From assembly GCA_031296305.1 (NCBI GenBank), contig JARLFZ010000033.1:1-36960 (forward strand): DNA of 36,960 nucleotides. Direction: 5' to 3'. The position numbers were made by a program, and so were the translations under genes. Positions 25,251 through 33,493 of this stretch are shown piece by piece. The DNA comes from Occallatibacter sp. (GTDB taxonomy: Bacteria; Acidobacteriota; Terriglobia; Terriglobales; Acidobacteriaceae). The notes below the pieces were generated by a model. That model was not told where the DNA came from. It saw nothing but the letters and a program-made list of their open reading frames with translations, and ran no database searches. Position 1 is the stretch's first letter. Each line of letters starts with the position of its first letter.

Positions 25251-25319
25251 TCCCTCGGGGGCTAAAGCCCGCGTTCGTTTTGCGGCCTTTGCGGCACGAG
25301 TGAACTCGTGCCCTTTCAA
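25251..25319 (-). repeat. Two-hairpin interspersed repeat, copy upstream of the hydroxyacid dehydrogenase
   Basis: The first hairpin is gggggctaaagcccgc (from 25257) and the second is the perfect ggcacgagtgaactcgtgcc at 25293-25312, then ctttcaaaac. It lies between divergent genes, 79 bases before the minus-strand start at 25171 and in the same orientation to it as the other copies. Confidence 0.85.
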
Positions 25320-25382
25320 AACAGGTGAGAACGTCCCGCTACCAAATGGTTCAATGATAGACAGCCGGTGTACATTGGGCAC

Positions 25383-26033
25383 ATGAGTGACGCCTCCAAG
25401 CATTTCGAACCACGCTGGCCTGCCATGGTCGCGCTACTTTCCGTGGGCATGTTATTCATTGCTCTTCCAGAGCCCCTTTCGCCAGGACCCAGTTGGTTGC
25501 TGATCGCTGTCGTGGGAGTGTTACTCATTCCCACAGCATGGGCGCGGAGCCGCGGATACGATCGCCTTACCCAGATTATGGGGCATGTGTTGTCCTCGGT
25601 CGTAACGGCCGGCATGATCTGGTCGCTTGGCCTGCTGGTTACAGCTTTGCTGTCGCACAGAATTGCGCCGCCAGAGCTGTTGCGGGCCTCGGCTGCTTTA
25701 TGGATTTCGAACATTCTCGTTTTCGCGTCCTGGTATTGGCGGCTCGACGCGGGCGGACCACACGCCCGTGAGGCGCGCGGCGCCCATACTGACGGAGCCT
25801 TTCTGTTTCCGCAAATGACTATGATCCGCCAGACCAAAATTGACCTGCACGAGCAAGGCTGGAGTCCTGGTTTTGTGGATTACCTGTTTCTGGCTTTTAA
25901 CACCAGCACCGCATTCTCGCCGACCGACTGTCCGGTTCTTACGCGCTGGGCCAAAGTCTTAATGATGATGCAGTCGCTCATCTCCCTCGCGACCGTGGTG
26001 CTTCTGGCGGCGCGGGCGGTCAATATTCTTTAG
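25383..26033 (+). CDS. Integral membrane protein of unknown function
   Basis: The 216-residue protein has about five hydrophobic segments (near residues 13-30, 36-52, 68-92, 98-118 and 188-212). The conserved block DYLFLAFNTSTAFSPTDCPVLTRWAKVLMMMQSL resembles the C-terminal part of DUF1345-like or two-helix ion-channel-like proteins. The ending is LLAARAVNIL. A role in ion passage is only a possibility. I chose the ATG at 25383; a GTG at 25368 would add five residues. It is divergent from the hydroxyacid dehydrogenase, with the repeat between them. Confidence 0.75.
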   Translation: MSDASKHFEPRWPAMVALLSVGMLFIALPEPLSPGPSWLLIAVVGVLLIPTAWARSRGYDRLTQIMGHVLSSVVTAGMIWSLGLLVTALLSHRIAPPELLRASAALWISNILVFASWYWRLDAGGPHAREARGAHTDGAFLFPQMTMIRQTKIDLHEQGWSPGFVDYLFLAFNTSTAFSPTDCPVLTRWAKVLMMMQSLISLATVVLLAARAVNIL

Positions 26034-26051
26034 GATGCCGGGACTCAGGGC

Positions 26052-26507
26052 TTAGTTCGGCGTGCCCGTGGTCTCTTCCGCCGCAAACGTGCACTCGCGG
26101 CATTGGCACACGCGGCGCAGATAATCCCACGAATAGATGCCGCCGGAGTGGCCGTCAGCCCAGTTGAACTGGATGGCGTAGCGGCCTACCGGATGCACGC
26201 TGGCCGGTTTCGGCGGCGGCGCATACATGGGCAGCAATGCGGCCGGCTTCGGCTTGGGCTGGCCCGCCTTGCGGCCCTCCTGGGCACGCTCGTCCACGCA
26301 AGTGGCGCACGGGCAGGCCTCGCGCAGCCAGGCAAAGCCCCACGCGCTTTTGTGGCCGTCGGCCCAGTCAATCTCCAGGCCCTTGCCCTCCGTCATCAGC
26401 ACGCGCACTTTTTCCGGAGTGATGGCGATCTTAGGCAGCGGCTGATTGCGCGCTTCCTGCTGGCTCTGATCCTCTTTCGGCGCGATGCGAATGCCTTCGT
26501 GACTCAT
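26052..26507 (-). CDS. DUF971 domain protein (GBBH-like N-terminal fold)
   Basis: The 151-residue protein is a stand-alone DUF971 domain. It has the hallmark WADGH motif twice (LEIDWADGHKSAWGFAWLR and IQFNWADGHSGGIYSWDYLR) and cysteine clusters CPCATC and CQCREC, which could bind zinc or an iron-sulfur cluster. In other bacteria the domain is fused to Mrp/ApbC iron-sulfur carriers or found as the N-terminal part of gamma-butyrobetaine hydroxylase. A proline/lysine-rich insert (about residues 82-105) separates the two halves. Function is not established. Confidence 0.85.
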   Translation of the reverse strand: MSHEGIRIAPKEDQSQQEARNQPLPKIAITPEKVRVLMTEGKGLEIDWADGHKSAWGFAWLREACPCATCVDERAQEGRKAGQPKPKPAALLPMYAPPPKPASVHPVGRYAIQFNWADGHSGGIYSWDYLRRVCQCRECTFAAEETTGTPN

Positions 26508-26550
26508 AAAGACAGTTTACAGGGGTCGGGTTTCAGGGGGTCAGTTCTTG

Positions 26551-26627
26551 GTGGTTAGTTGTTAGTGGTTAGTGGTTGTAGACGACAGCCGGCGCCGATC
26601 TCCGACCACTAACCACTAATCACTAGG
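26551..26627. repeat. Inverted GTTAGTGGTTAGTGG repeat
   Basis: ttagtggttagtggt at 26562-26576 pairs perfectly with accactaaccactaa at 26605-26619 over a 28-base loop. Each arm is itself a direct repeat of a gtggtta unit. It lies between the DUF971 gene and the TSUP permease gene on the same strand. There is no U-tract, so I call it an intergenic repeat rather than a terminator. Confidence 0.7.
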
Positions 26628-26632
26628 CACCT

Positions 26633-27445
26633 TCACTGCTTCACAAAGAACCACGCCGCCATCGACAGTCCGATCACGACCACGAGCCCGCGCAGCACCG
26701 GTTGCGGGACCCGCCGCGCCAGGCTCGCCGAAGTGTATCCACCGATCGCCGCCGCCACCATCGCCGCCAGGCAGAAGCGCCACACCACCTGGCCATCGGC
26801 AATGAAGATGACAAAGGCGATGCCGTTGGCCAGCAGATTGGCCACTACCTTGAGCGCGTTGATGGCGTGAATGTCCTCGTAGCCGAAGAGCGCGAGCATC
26901 GTCATAAAAAGGAAGCCCGCCCCGGCGCCAAAGTAGCCTACATAAATGCTCACTGCAACGGTCGCGAGAAAAAGCGGCAATCGGCGCGGCGCATGGACCC
27001 CACCACTACCGGCGCGCGCGTGGCGCTGGAACTTCAGCTTCTCCAGAGCGCGCGCAACTGGCCCGCTTACGGCAAAGGTGCACGCGGCAAACAGCAGCAG
27101 CCACGGCACAAGATGCATGAACGTTTTCTGTGGCGTGTTCAGCAGCACCACCGCTCCGGCTGTTCCACCCAGCAGTCCTGCGAGCCCCATCAGCAGAGCT
27201 GCGCCCAGGTTTTTCCGCACATCGTCGCGATACGCGGCAACCGACGTAAGCTGACCGGGCCAGATGGCCACCGTGTTCGTGGCGTTGGCCTGCACGGGCA
27301 GCACATTCATCCCCAGCATCGCCGGAAACGAGAGAAATGAGCCGCCGCCAGCCACGGCGTTGAGCACGCCAGCCAGAAATGCGGCCACCACCAGCCACAC
27401 CCAATGCCAGTTGATGGTTGCCAATGTGCCGTGAAGATCGGACAT
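26633..27445 (-). CDS. TSUP (TauE/SafE) family membrane permease
   Basis: The 270-residue protein has seven to eight membrane segments and the duplicated TSUP motif: FLAGVLNAVAGGGSFLSFPAML in the first half and SIYVGYFGAGAGFLFMTML in the second, with ANATNTVAIWPGQ and INALKVVANLLANGIAF. The family exports or imports sulfite, sulfoacetate and other organosulfur anions; the cargo here is unknown. I chose ATG 27445 (MSDLHGTLATINW). The open frame before it has no membrane character. No sulfur-metabolism gene is adjacent. Confidence 0.88.
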   Translation of the reverse strand: MSDLHGTLATINWHWVWLVVAAFLAGVLNAVAGGGSFLSFPAMLGMNVLPVQANATNTVAIWPGQLTSVAAYRDDVRKNLGAALLMGLAGLLGGTAGAVVLLNTPQKTFMHLVPWLLLFAACTFAVSGPVARALEKLKFQRHARAGSGGVHAPRRLPLFLATVAVSIYVGYFGAGAGFLFMTMLALFGYEDIHAINALKVVANLLANGIAFVIFIADGQVVWRFCLAAMVAAAIGGYTSASLARRVPQPVLRGLVVVIGLSMAAWFFVKQ

Positions 27446-27717
27446 GAGATTTTTATTGTAGAGTGCCCAGGGTCTGGCCCGGTCTCCCAGTGACGCCGCG
27501 GAACCGCCCGCCCCCAACGCCCGCAAATTTCGCTTTTGCAATCACATCGGGCACGATATGCTCATGCCATGCTTCCCGCCGCTTCCCCTATACGGCAGAG
27601 AGATTTGCGCTCGTCAGCGGGCTGGCGTTGGGCATGAAATCGATGACGCGCCAGACGGCTCCGGTTCTCACCCGGGCGTAAGAGCTTCACGGGCTCGAGT
27701 ATTTTGCGAGGTCAACC
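27446..27717. other. Divergent spacer, no gene recognised
   Basis: This 272-base region between the TSUP gene (minus) and the phosphatase remnant (plus) has a long open frame, but its product has no recognisable domain. The stretch from about 27590 might include further decayed phosphatase sequence; I cannot support it. Confidence 0.3.
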
Positions 27718-27879
27718 ATGCGGAAAGCGATTGCGACGATTCCCATGCTTCTTTGCGAGACGGATGCCTGCGGCCAATCCGCCGAATCCATCGCCCAGGC
27801 CACGCAAGCCTTCGGGCAAGACGACGACATCACCGTCCTCACTCTCGCACTCGCTCCAGCGGAGGTTTTGCATGCGTAA
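27718..27879 (+). pseudogene. Collapsed paralogue of the downstream 7TM-SpoIIE phosphatase
   Basis: A 53-codon frame starts at ATG 27718, six bases after a gagg ribosome-binding site. It opens MRKAIATIPMLL, like the MRKSLLLLLLLP signal peptide of the next gene. It then jumps to QSAESIAQATQAF and GQDDDITVLTLALAP, which matches the last domain strand of the same gene (QSAEAIAGAAQRFGQDDDITVLAL at its residues 591-614). So the start and the end of a tandem paralogue seem to be kept while the middle, about 1.8 kb, is lost. The stop TAA (27877-27879) overlaps the next gene's ATG at 27872. The remnant has no complete catalytic site. Confidence 0.7.
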
Positions 27880-29854
27880 GTCACTTCTCCTTCTGCTGCT
27901 TCTTCCGTGGCCTCTTGCCGCTCAAACGGCGCTGAGCATTGCGCCGCAACCGTGCGTCTGGAAGCAGGGCGACGACATGCGATGGGCTGCTCCGGATCTC
28001 GACGAATCGGACTGGCAGCCAGTAACTACATGGTCGGCATTGGCCACTCCGACGCCTTACTTCTGGCTGCGCTGCCGCTTCGATCCAGGCCGACTCGCAG
28101 CAGCCGTCAATCCTCAACTCCAGGTCTCCGGCGATCTCTCATGGCAGGTCTTCGCCAACGGCCGACAGATCGGTGTCTCAGGCAACATCGTCACCGGGGC
28201 CCACACCGTCGGTCTTGTCATCGACTACTCAGCCCCCGAATTCTCTCAGCGCACGCTTCCCGTCCTCGTTGCCGTCCGCATGACATTCACGCCTGAAATC
28301 AATGGCCGGCAGCAGCTGCCCGCTCTCACTCTGGGAGACGCGGAGCTGCAACGCAATGCCTACTGGAGCCAGGTGTACGAGCAAACGCAATCGCAGTCGG
28401 TCACGTGGGCCTGCTACGCACTCATCGCTTCCGCGGGCCTGTTTTTCATGGCGCTCTATTGGTTCGACCGCTCCCAGCGCTACATTCTCTGGATCAGCCT
28501 TAGCTGGCTCGATCTCGCCGATCTCCGTATCAACGAATTCCTGGTTGCAGCGTCTGTCAACTACTCCTCGCACCTGGAATTCCTGTTGTACGGGCTGGGT
28601 CAAAGCCTGCCGATCTTCGTCGTCCTGTTCTTCTTTGCCGTGAATCGCAAGCCTGTGCCCCTCTTCTTTAGAGTCGTCCTCGGCATCAATTTCTTCTACC
28701 CGACCGTGCTCTTCGTGGCTGCTCTGCTGCCACTACGCGCGAGCGTTGCTCTGCGCTGGTTCATTGAAGTCCAGCCCACCATGACCACCATCGAGGTGGC
28801 AGCGACCCTTGCGGCCGCATTTGCGGTCTCATTCGCGTTTCTGCCGTTGCGATCCGTGCGCCGCGGACAGACTGCGCTCGCCATCGTCTGCTTTATCTGG
28901 ATGCTGATGGATTTGATCTACATGGTTGTGCAGTTCCCCTTCCTGAATCTCGACGTCGAGTCCATGTTCCTCAGGATTCAGCCGTACCGTTCCATGGCCA
29001 TCGCCGCCGTCGTGGTTTCCATGACCATTTTGCTCGTTCAGCAATTGCGGACCACGAACCAGGAACGCGCAGAGTTGCACGGCGAAATGGCGTCGGCGCG
29101 CGAGATTCAGCAATACTTAATCCCCGATCAGCTTCCGCCCACTCCCGGGCTGGCCATTCACAGCGTCTACCAGCCCTCTCGCGAAGTGGGCGGCGATTTC
29201 TTCCAGGTCCTTCCCGACCCGCGCGACGGAAGCACGTTGGTCGTGGTCGGCGATGTAGCGGGCAAAGGCCTGAAAGCCGGAATGCTCGCAGCGCTCATCG
29301 TCGGCGCCACGCGCACCGCTTTCAAATTCACATCAGATCCCGGCAGCATTCTGGCCCTGCTGAACGAAAGGCTGCAAGGCCGTGGCCTGGTTACATGCCT
29401 GGCCATGCGCATCGATTGCGACGGAAGCGTTGAGTTGGCCAACGCCGGACATTTGCCGCCGTATATCAATGGCAAGGAGCTGGCGCTCGAAGGGGCTTTT
29501 CCGCTCGGTGCGATGCCGGATGTTTCTTTTCCGTCGCAGCGCTTTCAGCTCAGCGCGGGCGAATCCCTGCTGCTCGTCTCCGATGGTGTTGTCGAAGCTC
29601 GAAACGCCCACGGCGAGCTCTTCGGCTTCGAGCGCACGCGTGCGATCTCCACTCAATCCGCCGAAGCAATCGCCGGCGCGGCGCAGCGTTTCGGCCAGGA
29701 CGACGACATTACCGTGCTCGCCCTGACCAGGCTTGCTGTGCCTCCCCTGGCCGCTGAGCTGCATCCCGAATCCCTTCCAACGCCCGCGTGGAGCGGCTGT
29801 CGAGCCCCTTCCAGCACTCGAACCGGCAAAGCTGGTCCTACCAGAACCCTATAA
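27872..29854 (+). CDS. 7TM-sensor SpoIIE-type (PP2C) serine phosphatase
   Basis: The 660-residue protein has a signal peptide (1-18), an extracytoplasmic beta domain (about 19-175; DMRWAAPDLDESDWQ, FWLRCRF), seven membrane helices (about 175-395), a short helical linker with EMASAREIQQYLIPDQLPP, and a C-terminal SpoIIE/PP2C domain. The metal-binding aspartates are present in EVGGDFFQ, VVGDVAGKGLKAGM, LVSDGVVEARN and GQDDDITVL. It would dephosphorylate serine or threonine on a partner, probably an anti-sigma-factor antagonist, in response to an outside signal. No such partner is encoded nearby. ATG 27872 has ggagg six bases upstream, and the tail after residue 620 is low-complexity. Confidence 0.9.
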   Translation: MRKSLLLLLLLPWPLAAQTALSIAPQPCVWKQGDDMRWAAPDLDESDWQPVTTWSALATPTPYFWLRCRFDPGRLAAAVNPQLQVSGDLSWQVFANGRQIGVSGNIVTGAHTVGLVIDYSAPEFSQRTLPVLVAVRMTFTPEINGRQQLPALTLGDAELQRNAYWSQVYEQTQSQSVTWACYALIASAGLFFMALYWFDRSQRYILWISLSWLDLADLRINEFLVAASVNYSSHLEFLLYGLGQSLPIFVVLFFFAVNRKPVPLFFRVVLGINFFYPTVLFVAALLPLRASVALRWFIEVQPTMTTIEVAATLAAAFAVSFAFLPLRSVRRGQTALAIVCFIWMLMDLIYMVVQFPFLNLDVESMFLRIQPYRSMAIAAVVVSMTILLVQQLRTTNQERAELHGEMASAREIQQYLIPDQLPPTPGLAIHSVYQPSREVGGDFFQVLPDPRDGSTLVVVGDVAGKGLKAGMLAALIVGATRTAFKFTSDPGSILALLNERLQGRGLVTCLAMRIDCDGSVELANAGHLPPYINGKELALEGAFPLGAMPDVSFPSQRFQLSAGESLLLVSDGVVEARNAHGELFGFERTRAISTQSAEAIAGAAQRFGQDDDITVLALTRLAVPPLAAELHPESLPTPAWSGCRAPSSTRTGKAGPTRTL

Positions 29855-29928
29855 GTTTATTAAAACAAATCAGTTAGCGTCACGTTCAGAATATCAGCGC
29901 TTTACACTCATATTTTATGAATCATTTA

Positions 29929-29937
29929 TGCTATAGT
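29929..29937 (+). promoter_or_regulatory. Extended -10 promoter of hsp20
   Basis: TGcTATAGT at 29929-29937 is an extended -10 box within an unusually AT-rich stretch (29850-29945) of an otherwise GC-rich window. No good -35 lies 17 bases upstream, which is acceptable for an extended -10. I see no CIRCE inverted repeat and no sigma-32 type box. The predicted transcript start is about 70 bases before the hsp20 ATG. Confidence 0.5.
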
Positions 29938-30015
29938 TTCATCAGTTAGGTTGAGCGGCGGTGAGCCTGGCTCCCGCCCCCCTACAAATCTTGAACGCAC
30001 CTGGAGGAAATCATC

Positions 30016-30459
30016 ATGGCAATTACCCGTTGGGACCCCTTTCGCGAAGTTGTTGCTCTGCAAAACCGCATGAACTCGCTGTTCGGCAACCTGAACTCTG
30101 AGACCGAGAACCCTCTGACCACGGCCAGCTTTGTTCCCGCGGTCGACGTCTACGAGGACGAAAAGAAGGTCGTCCTCAAGCTCGAAGTTCCGGGCGTTGA
30201 GGAAAAGGACCTGGACGTGAGCGTGGAAAACCACACCCTGACCGTCAAGGGCGAGCGCAAGTTCGAGAATGAAGAGAAGGAAGAGAACTTCCATCGCATC
30301 GAGCGCCGCTACGGCAGCTTTTATCGCGCCTTTTCCCTGCCGACCACGGTGGACACGGAGAACGTCTCCGCCAAGTACGAGGCCGGCGTGCTCAAGCTGG
30401 AACTGACGAAGAAGCCCGAAGCCCAGCCCAAGCAGATTAAGGTCAATATTGCTGCCTAA
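30016..30459 (+). CDS. Small heat shock protein Hsp20
   Basis: The 147-residue protein has an N-terminal arm WDPFREVVALQNRMNSLF, an alpha-crystallin domain from about residue 42 (VPAVDVYEDEKKVVLKLEVPG, then LTVKGERK, and the dimer-loop FHRIERRYGSFYRAFSLP) ending with YEAGVLKLELTKKPE, and a C-terminal IKVNIA tail with an I-x-V type anchor. It holds unfolding proteins for refolding by ATP-dependent chaperones. A tggagga ribosome-binding site precedes the ATG. It lies directly before clpB but has its own terminator. Confidence 0.96.
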   Translation: MAITRWDPFREVVALQNRMNSLFGNLNSETENPLTTASFVPAVDVYEDEKKVVLKLEVPGVEEKDLDVSVENHTLTVKGERKFENEEKEENFHRIERRYGSFYRAFSLPTTVDTENVSAKYEAGVLKLELTKKPEAQPKQIKVNIAA

Positions 30460-30470
30460 CGGCAGCAACG

Positions 30471-30511
30471 AGCCTCTAGCTGTTAGCTTCTAGCCTCTAG
30501 CTTTTTGCTGG
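30471..30511. repeat. CTAGC/TTAGC intergenic repeat after hsp20
   Basis: agcctctagctgttagcttc and the following tagcctctagc are variants of one imperfectly palindromic unit, followed by ttttt. The same unit type occurs before phoU (about 9400-9428), between icd and mdh, and before clpB. Confidence 0.5.
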
Positions 30512-30533
30512 CAAGGCTGGCGGCGATGAATTC

Positions 30534-30580
30534 GATGCGCCGGGTTGGCACTTTTGGCTTCCCCGGCGCATCTATTTTTT
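30534..30580 (+). terminator. Rho-independent terminator of hsp20
   Basis: gatgcgccggg at 30534-30544 pairs perfectly with cccggcgcatc at 30562-30572 and is followed by tatttttt (30573-30580). The loop is 17 bases. The T-run on the plus strand fits termination of hsp20 transcription before clpB. Confidence 0.85.
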
Positions 30581-30644
30581 ACCAAGGTAAGCGCAAATGC
30601 ATTTTTTGAAGATCGATCTGGACTCCTGGCCCCGGCAGGAAGAA

Positions 30645-30682
30645 GCTGATAGTTGAAAGCCTGGGCTAGCAGCTAGGAGCTG
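30645..30682 (+). promoter_or_regulatory. Repeat unit that contains the clpB ribosome-binding site
   Basis: The stretch ending gggctagcagctaggagctg is another CTAGC-type intergenic repeat unit. Its aggag (30675-30679) lies eight bases before the clpB ATG at 30688, so the repeat supplies the Shine-Dalgarno sequence. A gctagcagctagg palindrome could pair and affect access to it. Confidence 0.5.
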
Positions 30683-30687
30683 TATTT

Positions 30688-33312
30688 ATGGCCATTCGTT
30701 TTGACAAATTCACCGTGAAGGCGCAGCAGGCGATTCAGCAGGCGCAGACACGCGCTGCCGAGCTGGGCAACCCCGAGTTGCAGCCCGTGCACCTGTTGCT
30801 GGCGCTCATTGAGGACCGCGAAGGCGTGATCCCCGCGGTGCTTGAGAAGATCGGTGTGCCCGCAGAGCGCCTGGAAAGTGACCTGCACCAGATCGAGGAG
30901 AAACTGCCTCGCGTAGCCGGTGCCGCCGCTCAGCCGGGCATCAGCCAGACGCTGAACAAGGCGCTCGAGCAGGCCTTCAAGGAAGCGACAAACTTCAAGG
31001 ACGAATACGTGTCGACGGAGCATTTGTTGCTGGGCATCGCCGGACTTAAGAGCGATCCCGCTCGTGACGCTCTGGCAGCAGTCGGCGCAACCAGGGACGC
31101 AATTCTCAAGGCACTCACCGTCGTGCGTGGCTCGCAGCGCGTCACCGATCAGAATCCCGAAGCCAAGTTTCAGGCCCTCGAGAAATACGCTAAGGATCTC
31201 ACCGATCTAGCGCGCCGCGGCAAGCTCGATCCGGTCATTGGCCGCGACGAGGAAATTCGCCGCGTCATCCAGGTGCTGAGCCGGCGCACAAAAAATAATC
31301 CCGTACTCATCGGCGAGCCCGGCGTGGGCAAGACTGCCATCGTTGAAGGCCTCGCTCGCCGCATCGTCTCCGGCGACGTGCCTGAGAGCCTGCGCGACAA
31401 GCGCGTAATCTCGCTCGACTTGGGATCGATGTTGGCCGGCGCAAAATATCGCGGCGAGTTCGAAGACCGGCTCAAGGCGGTACTCAAGGAAATCGAAGAA
31501 ACCAACGGGCAGATTGTGCTCTTCATCGACGAGTTGCACACGCTGGTGGGCGCGGGCGCGGCCGAGGGCGCCATCGACGCGAGCAACATGCTGAAGCCGG
31601 CTCTCGCGCGCGGCGAGTTGCGCGCTATCGGCGCCACCACGCTCAACGAATATCGCAAATACATAGAGAAGGACGCGGCCCTCGAGCGCCGTTTCCAGAT
31701 CGTTTACGTGGGCGAGCCCAACGTCGAGGACACCATCGCCATCCTGCGCGGCCTGAAAGACCGTTACGAGCAGCACCACAACGTGCGCATCAAGGATGCC
31801 GCGATTGTGGCCGCGGCCACGCTTTCGCACCGCTACATTTCGGACCGCTTTTTGCCCGACAAGGCTATCGATCTTGTGGACGAGGCGGCCGCGTCGCTCT
31901 CCATACAGAATAGTTCGGATCCAACGGAACTCGACCAGCGTAAGCGCAGAAAGACATCTCTGGAGATTGAACTTGCCGCGTTGAAACGCGAGACCGACCC
32001 CAACAGTGTTGAGCGCCGCAATGAGGTTGAGCGCGAAGTGGCTTCACTGACCGAGGAGATCACTTCATTACAGGCGCGCGTGAACAAAGAGCGTGAGGCG
32101 AGCGTCCGCATCAGCGAATTGAAAAAGAAGATTGAAGCCCTGCGCTTCGAAATGGAGGAGCAGACTCGCAAGGGCCAGCTCGATCGCGCCGCGCAGATCC
32201 AGTACGGCGAACTGCCCAAACTCGATGCCGAGCTGAAGCGCCTGGATGCCGTCCAAGACGGAAAGGGCGGAGCCCCGCGCATGTTGAAAGAGGAAGTCGA
32301 CGAGGAGGACATCGCCAAGATTGTTTCAAAATGGACGGGTATTCCCGTCACTCGCATGCTGGAGGGCGAGGTGAAGAAGCTCGTCCAGATGGAAGACCGT
32401 CTGCGCGAGCGCGTCATTGGCCAGGATGCGGCGCTCAGCGTGGTGGCAAACGCCATTCGCCGCTCGCGCGCCGGACTGAGCGATCCCAAGCGCCCCATCG
32501 GTTCATTCATATTTTTAGGACCGACGGGCGTGGGCAAAACTGAAACTGCCCGCGCGCTCGCCGAGTTCCTCTTCGACGACGAGCAGGCCATGGTGCGCAT
32601 CGACATGAGCGAGTACATGGAAAAACATGCCGTGGCTCGTTTGATTGGCGCGCCTCCTGGCTACGTGGGCTACGACGAGGGCGGACAGTTGACTGAGGCT
32701 ATCCATCGCCGGCCCTACGCCGTGATCCTCTTCGACGAAATCGAAAAGGCGCACCCCGATGTCTTCAACGTGCTGCTGCAGGTGATGGACGACGGGCGAC
32801 TGACCGACTCCAAGGGCCGCACAGTTGATTTTAAGAACACGGTGCTGATCATGACCTCGAACCTGGGTGCGGCTATGCTCGCCGGCGAGACCATCAAGAA
32901 TGAACATGACCTCGACATGGCGCGCGAAAGCGTGATGCGCGTCCTGCGCGAGCACTTCCGCCCCGAGTTCCTGAACCGCGTGGACGACATCGTGATTTTC
33001 AAGTCGCTGGGCAACGCGCAGTTGAGCAAGATTCTCGACCTGCGTTTGAACGAAGTGCGCAAGCTGCTCGAAGACCGGGCCATCTCGCTCGAACTGACAG
33101 AACCGGCGCGGCAGTTGATTCTCGCTGGCGGCTCCGATACGGCCTACGGTGCGCGTCCGCTCAAGCGTGCTCTGCAACGCATGGTTCAGGACCCGCTGGC
33201 GATCAAGATTCTCGACGGCGAAGTCCTGCACGGCGCGCACGTTCGCATCGATGTCGACCGCAAATCGAATCAGTTGAGGTTCGAGCCGATGCGCCGGGAA
33301 GCGATGGCGTAA
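30688..33312 (+). CDS. clpB: Chaperone ClpB (protein disaggregase)
   Basis: The 874-residue protein is full-length ClpB. Parts in order are the Clp N-domain (1-150, [23 protein letters not shown]), the first AAA+ module with GEPGVGKT and [20 protein letters not shown], the coiled-coil middle domain (about 410-525) that marks ClpB rather than ClpA or ClpC, and the second AAA+ module with [35 protein letters not shown] and [14 protein letters not shown]. It extracts and unfolds aggregated proteins together with DnaK. It follows hsp20, whose product feeds it substrates, but the terminator between them implies separate transcription. Confidence 0.97.
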   Translation: MAIRFDKFTVKAQQAIQQAQTRAAELGNPELQPVHLLLALIEDREGVIPAVLEKIGVPAERLESDLHQIEEKLPRVAGAAAQPGISQTLNKALEQAFKEATNFKDEYVSTEHLLLGIAGLKSDPARDALAAVGATRDAILKALTVVRGSQRVTDQNPEAKFQALEKYAKDLTDLARRGKLDPVIGRDEEIRRVIQVLSRRTKNNPVLIGEPGVGKTAIVEGLARRIVSGDVPESLRDKRVISLDLGSMLAGAKYRGEFEDRLKAVLKEIEETNGQIVLFIDELHTLVGAGAAEGAIDASNMLKPALARGELRAIGATTLNEYRKYIEKDAALERRFQIVYVGEPNVEDTIAILRGLKDRYEQHHNVRIKDAAIVAAATLSHRYISDRFLPDKAIDLVDEAAASLSIQNSSDPTELDQRKRRKTSLEIELAALKRETDPNSVERRNEVEREVASLTEEITSLQARVNKEREASVRISELKKKIEALRFEMEEQTRKGQLDRAAQIQYGELPKLDAELKRLDAVQDGKGGAPRMLKEEVDEEDIAKIVSKWTGIPVTRMLEGEVKKLVQMEDRLRERVIGQDAALSVVANAIRRSRAGLSDPKRPIGSFIFLGPTGVGKTETARALAEFLFDDEQAMVRIDMSEYMEKHAVARLIGAPPGYVGYDEGGQLTEAIHRRPYAVILFDEIEKAHPDVFNVLLQVMDDGRLTDSKGRTVDFKNTVLIMTSNLGAAMLAGETIKNEHDLDMARESVMRVLREHFRPEFLNRVDDIVIFKSLGNAQLSKILDLRLNEVRKLLEDRAISLELTEPARQLILAGGSDTAYGARPLKRALQRMVQDPLAIKILDGEVLHGAHVRIDVDRKSNQLRFEPMRREAMA

Positions 33313-33493
33313 CCACTTTTCTCCCGGAAAACTGAACCCGTCTCCTGGAGGGGTGGCACGCATTTGGGCAGCGACGCTGACGCGCCATCAAACAGATTTG
33401 GTATCGGGGAACTTACGAGGCGCTTTCTTTCCGAGTCCGGAGGACGTCTAAGGAACGAATAGATATCCCACCGGAAAGGAATCATGGCCTGCC

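Noticed and set aside
27463..27681. 72-codon frame upstream of the phosphatase remnant, in the same reading frame
   Set aside because: It ends in a stop before the remnant's ATG and its product shows no convincing match to the phosphatase, so I did not extend the pseudogene into it.
29855..30015. CIRCE or sigma-32 control of hsp20
   Set aside because: No TTAGCACTC inverted repeat is present, and the only cttgaa (about 29991) lies too close to the gene with no matching -10.
33313..33493. Possible riboswitch between clpB and the small surface protein
   Set aside because: A gtggcacgcatttgggcagc stretch recalled cyclic-di-GMP riboswitches, but the conserved core and second helix are missing.
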